Assembly: GCF_001469165.1 (NCBI RefSeq)
Contig: NZ_JABX01000003.1
Coordinates: 1-64,000 of the forward strand
Direction of reading: 5' to 3'
Origin: Thiohalocapsa sp. ML1
GTDB taxonomy: Bacteria; Pseudomonadota; Gammaproteobacteria; Chromatiales; Chromatiaceae
DNA length: 64,000 bases
The notes beneath the pieces were generated by a model. It did no database searches, was not told where the DNA came from, and was given only the letters and a program-made list of their open reading frames with translations. The stretch's first letter is position 1. Every line of letters begins with the position of its first letter. Below, piece after piece: positions 60,506-64,000 of the stretch. Both the position numbers and the translations under genes were made by a program.

Positions 60506-60776
60506 GCGGCTCGATGCCGCGTCGGCGTCGCCCGGGCTGGCACAAGGGGCACAAGCGCAGTCGCCCGCCCGGCGGCGCGATAGGGGCAGTCGCCCTGCTC
60601 CAGCGCAGTCGATCGCACGCCGGGGGCATCGAGCCCCCGGCGCGCGAAGCCGGCTGAAAGCCGGCGCTCCCAGTCCGTGACGGCTCGCTGTCCAGGCCGA
60701 TCTTGTGGGGACACCTCAGGCTTAGTCCCGGCTACGAGCGCGATAGGCCAACCTGGGGTTTGGTCGTAACCGACTG

Positions 60777-61751
60777 TTATTTCTGCACGACGCCGACGAC
60801 GCCGGTGTCGTCGACGACAACGAGCAGCGTGATCTTGTGCTGCGCCATCAGCTCGATGGCGGTCTGCATGTTGCTGTCCGCGCCGATGGTGAGCGGGTCC
60901 GGCGTCATCAGATCGCGGGCGCGCTTGGCGAAGAAGGCCTCGCGATGGGCCTGCACGGCGCGGCGGAGATCGCCGTCGGTGATGATGCCGAGCGCGGAGC
61001 TCCGCTCGTCGCTGACCAGCGCAATACCGAGCCGGCCGTCGCTCACCGCCGTCAGCACGGCATCGGCGCTCGCCTCCAGCGGCACGAAGGGCAGATTGTC
61101 GCTCTGCATCTCCTCGCGCACGCTCCGCAGCAGGCGCCGCCCCAGGCTGCCGCCCGGATGAAAGCGCGCGAAATCGTTGGACTTGAAGTCCCGCGCACGC
61201 ATCAGCGCCACGGCAAGCGCGTCACCCATGGCCAACGCCGCCGTCGTGGACGCGGTCGGCGCGAGCTGCAGCGGACAGGCCTCGCGCTCCACCCGCACGG
61301 ACAGGTGCAGGCTCGCGTGCACGGCGAGCGTGGAGCGCGCGTTGCCGGTCATGGCGATGATGGTGTTGCCGTTGTCGCTGAGGAACGGCAAGAGCTTCAC
61401 CAGCTCCTCGGTCTCGCCGGAGTTGGACAGCGCAATGAACACGTCGGTCGGCGTGACCATGCCGAGATCGCCGTGAAAGGCCTCGCCCGGGTGCATAAAA
61501 AAGGCCGGCGTGCCGGTGCTGGCCAAGGTCGCGGCGAGCTTCCGGCCGATGATGCCGGACTTGCCCATGCCGCAGACGATGACGCGCCCGGCGCAGCAAA
61601 GGATAGCCTCCACCGCCGCGTCGAAGGCGCCGTCCAAGTGCTCGGCGAGCCCGAGCACGCCGGCCGCCTCGATCTCGAACACCTCGCGCGCGATGGCGGC
61701 GCAGTCGATGCCGGGGCGGGCAGGCGCGGGCGCGTCGTCGGCTGCGGGCAT
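60777..61751 (-). CDS. kdsD: Arabinose-5-phosphate isomerase (KpsF/GutQ family)
   Basis: Interconverts ribulose-5-P and arabinose-5-P, the first step of Kdo synthesis for LPS. 324 residues: SIS domain (about 40-180; GRVIVCGMGKSGIIGRKLAA, FFMHPGEAFHGDLGM, ALSNSGETEEL) and two CBS domains (about 205-324). SNDFARFHPGGSLGRRLL is typical. The protein ends GVVQK, a little short of the E. coli homologue, but the fold is complete. It starts 5 bp after the gspD stop, so it is probably co-transcribed with gspD. Confidence 0.93.
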   Translation of the reverse strand: MPAADDAPAPARPGIDCAAIAREVFEIEAAGVLGLAEHLDGAFDAAVEAILCCAGRVIVCGMGKSGIIGRKLAATLASTGTPAFFMHPGEAFHGDLGMVTPTDVFIALSNSGETEELVKLLPFLSDNGNTIIAMTGNARSTLAVHASLHLSVRVEREACPLQLAPTASTTAALAMGDALAVALMRARDFKSNDFARFHPGGSLGRRLLRSVREEMQSDNLPFVPLEASADAVLTAVSDGRLGIALVSDERSSALGIITDGDLRRAVQAHREAFFAKRARDLMTPDPLTIGADSNMQTAIELMAQHKITLLVVVDDTGVVGVVQK

Positions 61752-61756
61752 TGGGC

Positions 61757-63991
61757 TCAGAAGCGGGTGTCGAGGTTGCGGACCTTGTCGCGGAAGTCCC
61801 GCGTCACGGTCTCGATGTCGCTGTCGCTGGCGATGACGCGGGGCGTCAGCACGACGACGAGCTCGGTGCGATTGGAACGGCGCGCCGTCTGTCCGAACAA
61901 AGGCCCAAGCAGCGGCGCCCGATAGAGCCCAGGCACACCGGATTTGTTGTCTTCGTTGGAGTCCTGGATCAGCCCGCCAAGCACGACAGCCTGGCTGGAG
62001 CGCACGGCAACGTTGCTCGTGATGTTGCGCGTGCGAAAGGTCGGGGAGTTCAGGGCACCGCTCTCCCGCGCGACGGTGCTGACCTCCTGCTCGATCTCCA
62101 TCTGCACCAGCCCGCCCGGCGTCACGCGCGGCTTCACGTTGAGCTTGACGCCCGTCTTGCGGTACTCGATCTGGTTGATGATCCGATCCGTGGTGGCAGT
62201 GCCTTGCTGCTGGGTCGTCGCGATGGGCACGTCCTCGCCCACCTGGATCTCGGCGGTTTGGTTGTCGCGCACCATCACCGACGGCGATGACAGGACATTC
62301 ACGAGGCCATCCTGCGCCAGCGCCGACAAGGTGGCGCGGATGGTGCTGGGCCGCAGCACCACGGACCAGTTGAACGACGACGGGTTACCCGCCGACTCGA
62401 AGGTCTGCGCCGGGCCATCGGCCGTGTCGCGCAACGAGATGTCGCTGCGGTAGCCGTTGGGGTTGCCGGGGATGCTTCCATCGTAGTCGCCGCCGGCGGC
62501 GAGACCGAAGAACTGCCATTGCACGCCATAGCGCAGGCTGCCGGTGAGCGTGATCTCGACAATGGTCGCCTCCACCAACACCTGCAACGGCACGATGTCG
62601 AGCTGCTTTAGCGCATCCAGGATCTTCTTGTAGTCCCTGGGGCTGGAGCGCACGAGGAGCGAGTTGTTCACTGGGTCGGCGACGATGCTGACCTGCGAGG
62701 AGAGCTCCAGCGTGCTCGCCGTCGCGCGTCGCGGCGCCGCGCTGCCGCCGCCGTCGTCGCCGCCGATGCTCGCCTCGCGCAGCCCCGGCGCGACGCCGCC
62801 GACGCTGCGGGTCGCACCGCCGTCGTCGTCACCGGCGAAGAGCTTGCTCAGTACGTCCGCGAGGTTCTCGGCGTCGCCGTGGCGCACGCGGTAGACAAAC
62901 AGCCGCTGCGCGGCGCTGCCGCTCGCCTCGGCGCGATCGAGCCGGTCGATCCAGTCCTCCATCTGCGCGAGGTAGCTCTGCTGCGGTGAGACCACGAGCA
63001 CGGCATTGGCGGTCTCCACCGCAATGAACCGGAACAGCCCGGTGAAGGGGTTCGCACCCTCGCCGTCGGCGAGCAGGGTCTGCAGTTGGTTCACGACATC
63101 CGTTGCCTTCGCGTACTCCAGCACGAAGAACCCGACGGACAGCCCCGACATCCAGTCCACGTCGAACACCTGGATGGTGTCGAGCAGGTTGGTCATCTCC
63201 GGGCTGGTGCCGGCGATGACGATGAGGTTGCGCAGCGTGTCGGTGCGCAGGAGGCTGCCTTCCGGCGCCAGCGGGTCCAGGATGCGGGCCATTTCCTCGG
63301 CACCGATGTACTGCAGCGGCACCACCTGCATGCTGTAGCCCTCCGGCAGCGCTCGCGCGGACTGGCCGAGCTGCGGCACCACGCGCCCCTGCACGGCATT
63401 GCCGAGCGGCACCACCTCGTAAGTCCCGGCGTTGTCCACCAGCGCCGCGTTGTTCATGCGCAGCAGCATCTCGAGCGTCGGGATCAGGAGATCCCGGCGC
63501 AGCGGACGGCCGGTCTGCAAGGTCACGGCACCGGAGACGCCCGGGTCCAGCACATAGTTGACGCCGAGCAGGTCGCCCAGGACGACCTTGACCACCTCGC
63601 GGATGTCGGTGCCGTCGAAGTTCAGCGTCACGTCGCCGGGCGTCGTGTCGACGCCGGCGGGGCGCACGGCGCGCACGAAGGTGCCGGTACCGCGCCGCAC
63701 GGAATCGCGCCGCTCCGGCAGGTCGTCGCCGATGGCGATGCCGTCGCCGGAGGGCGCCGCCGCGCCCGTGGTGATGGGGCCGCGGTCGCGGTCCGTGATA
63801 TGGCCGGCCGAGCTGCCGACGCGCTTGGTCGGATCGAACACGAGCCCGCCGCAGCCGGCTATCGGGATGGTCAGCGCGATGGTCAGGGCCAGCGCAGCAA
63901 GCCCGCTGCCCGGGCGCGCTGCGGCCGGGCGCGGGCCTGCTGACGCTTGACCGGCCACGGCCGCAAGAGGATTGATCGGGGGTTGTCGCAT
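61757..63991 (-). CDS. gspD: Type II secretion system secretin GspD
   Basis: Outer-membrane secretin channel of the type II secretion system. 744 residues. The N-terminus has a lipobox (TIPIAGC, C47), so it may be a lipoprotein. Seen: N0 domain (LNFDGTDIREVVKVVLGDLL), N1-N3 repeats (VPLQYIGAEEMARILDPL, FRFIAVETANAVLVVSPQQS, RLFVYRVRHGDAENLADVLS), a Gly/Asp-rich loop, and the secretin domain (VLVEATIVEITLTGSLRYGV, VNVLSSPSVMVRDNQTAEIQ, VAVRSSQAVVLGGLI, VPGLYRAPLLGPLFG). The ATG at 63991 lies 9 bp from the window edge; other gsp genes, if adjacent, are outside. Confidence 0.93.
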   Translation of the reverse strand: MRQPPINPLAAVAGQASAGPRPAAARPGSGLAALALTIALTIPIAGCGGLVFDPTKRVGSSAGHITDRDRGPITTGAAAPSGDGIAIGDDLPERRDSVRRGTGTFVRAVRPAGVDTTPGDVTLNFDGTDIREVVKVVLGDLLGVNYVLDPGVSGAVTLQTGRPLRRDLLIPTLEMLLRMNNAALVDNAGTYEVVPLGNAVQGRVVPQLGQSARALPEGYSMQVVPLQYIGAEEMARILDPLAPEGSLLRTDTLRNLIVIAGTSPEMTNLLDTIQVFDVDWMSGLSVGFFVLEYAKATDVVNQLQTLLADGEGANPFTGLFRFIAVETANAVLVVSPQQSYLAQMEDWIDRLDRAEASGSAAQRLFVYRVRHGDAENLADVLSKLFAGDDDGGATRSVGGVAPGLREASIGGDDGGGSAAPRRATASTLELSSQVSIVADPVNNSLLVRSSPRDYKKILDALKQLDIVPLQVLVEATIVEITLTGSLRYGVQWQFFGLAAGGDYDGSIPGNPNGYRSDISLRDTADGPAQTFESAGNPSSFNWSVVLRPSTIRATLSALAQDGLVNVLSSPSVMVRDNQTAEIQVGEDVPIATTQQQGTATTDRIINQIEYRKTGVKLNVKPRVTPGGLVQMEIEQEVSTVARESGALNSPTFRTRNITSNVAVRSSQAVVLGGLIQDSNEDNKSGVPGLYRAPLLGPLFGQTARRSNRTELVVVLTPRVIASDSDIETVTRDFRDKVRNLDTRF

Positions 63992-64000
63992 GCGCTCCGC

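Overview
The window is high-GC, gene-dense chromosomal DNA from a gammaproteobacterium, most likely a purple sulfur bacterium (Chromatiaceae). The main pointers are a Gly/Tyr-rich sulfur globule protein with a signal peptide (2459-2839), a typical gammaproteobacterial division/cell-wall (dcw) cluster, the rsmI/lpoA/yraN/BON-lipoprotein group, lpxC and lpxH-type lipid A genes, and a type II secretin. No tRNA, 5S/16S/23S rRNA or CRISPR array was recognised. RNase P RNA is present.

Layout. 1-2.4 kb: a type I DNA methylase (hsdM) that stops early, short tandem and direct duplications, and a DUF2442 gene beside the stump of its DUF4160 partner. 2.4-9.1 kb: sulfur globule protein, nadC, a DUF1631 protein, ampD, an LpxH-like phosphoesterase and a YbfF-type esterase. 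9.1-11.4 kb: a decayed type I restriction locus (hsdR and hsdM fragments) with an intact PIN/ribbon-helix-helix toxin-antitoxin pair lying between the pieces on the opposite strand. 11.4-36.9 kb: a long leftward block, read in transcription order from a promoter and MraZ box near 36.85 kb: mraZ, rsmH, ftsL, ftsI, murE, [murF remnant], mraY, murD, ftsW, murG, murC, murB, ddl, ftsQ, ftsA, ftsZ, then lpxC with its own promoter, an M23 peptidase, secA, argJ and a MutT/ThiE-like fusion. A DUF721 (DciA-like) gene lies on the other strand between lpxC and the peptidase. Many dcw junctions are ATGA or GTGA overlaps, so translation is probably coupled. 37.4-43.3 kb: rnpB, rsmI, and divergently lpoA, yraN, a BON lipoprotein and a GlcD-type FAD oxidase.

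43.3-50.6 kb is an accessory/defence island: DUF29, a Fic AMP-transferase, a truncated CopG-type antitoxin, an AAA ATPase plus subtilisin pair matching the IetAS anti-phage/plasmid-stability system (visibly lower GC), a Uma2-family nuclease-like protein, and an internally deleted C5-cytosine methylase. 50.7-64 kb: feoAB, a CDF-like membrane protein, a single-domain globin, an SLC13/RCK transporter, an orphan TssB-TssC-like sheath protein, a WbpE-like aminotransferase, kdsD and the gspD secretin.

Two families of short, dispersed, probably non-coding repeats recur in the gaps: a degenerate hexamer array (ATCGAA/ATCGAT-like) and a heptamer array (GGCCCTC/GAGGGCC-like). One copy of the second family lies inside the 5' coding part of murG. 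The most surprising observation is that the essential gene murF is missing from its normal slot and is represented by a 79-codon frame that is still overlap-coupled to murE and mraY.
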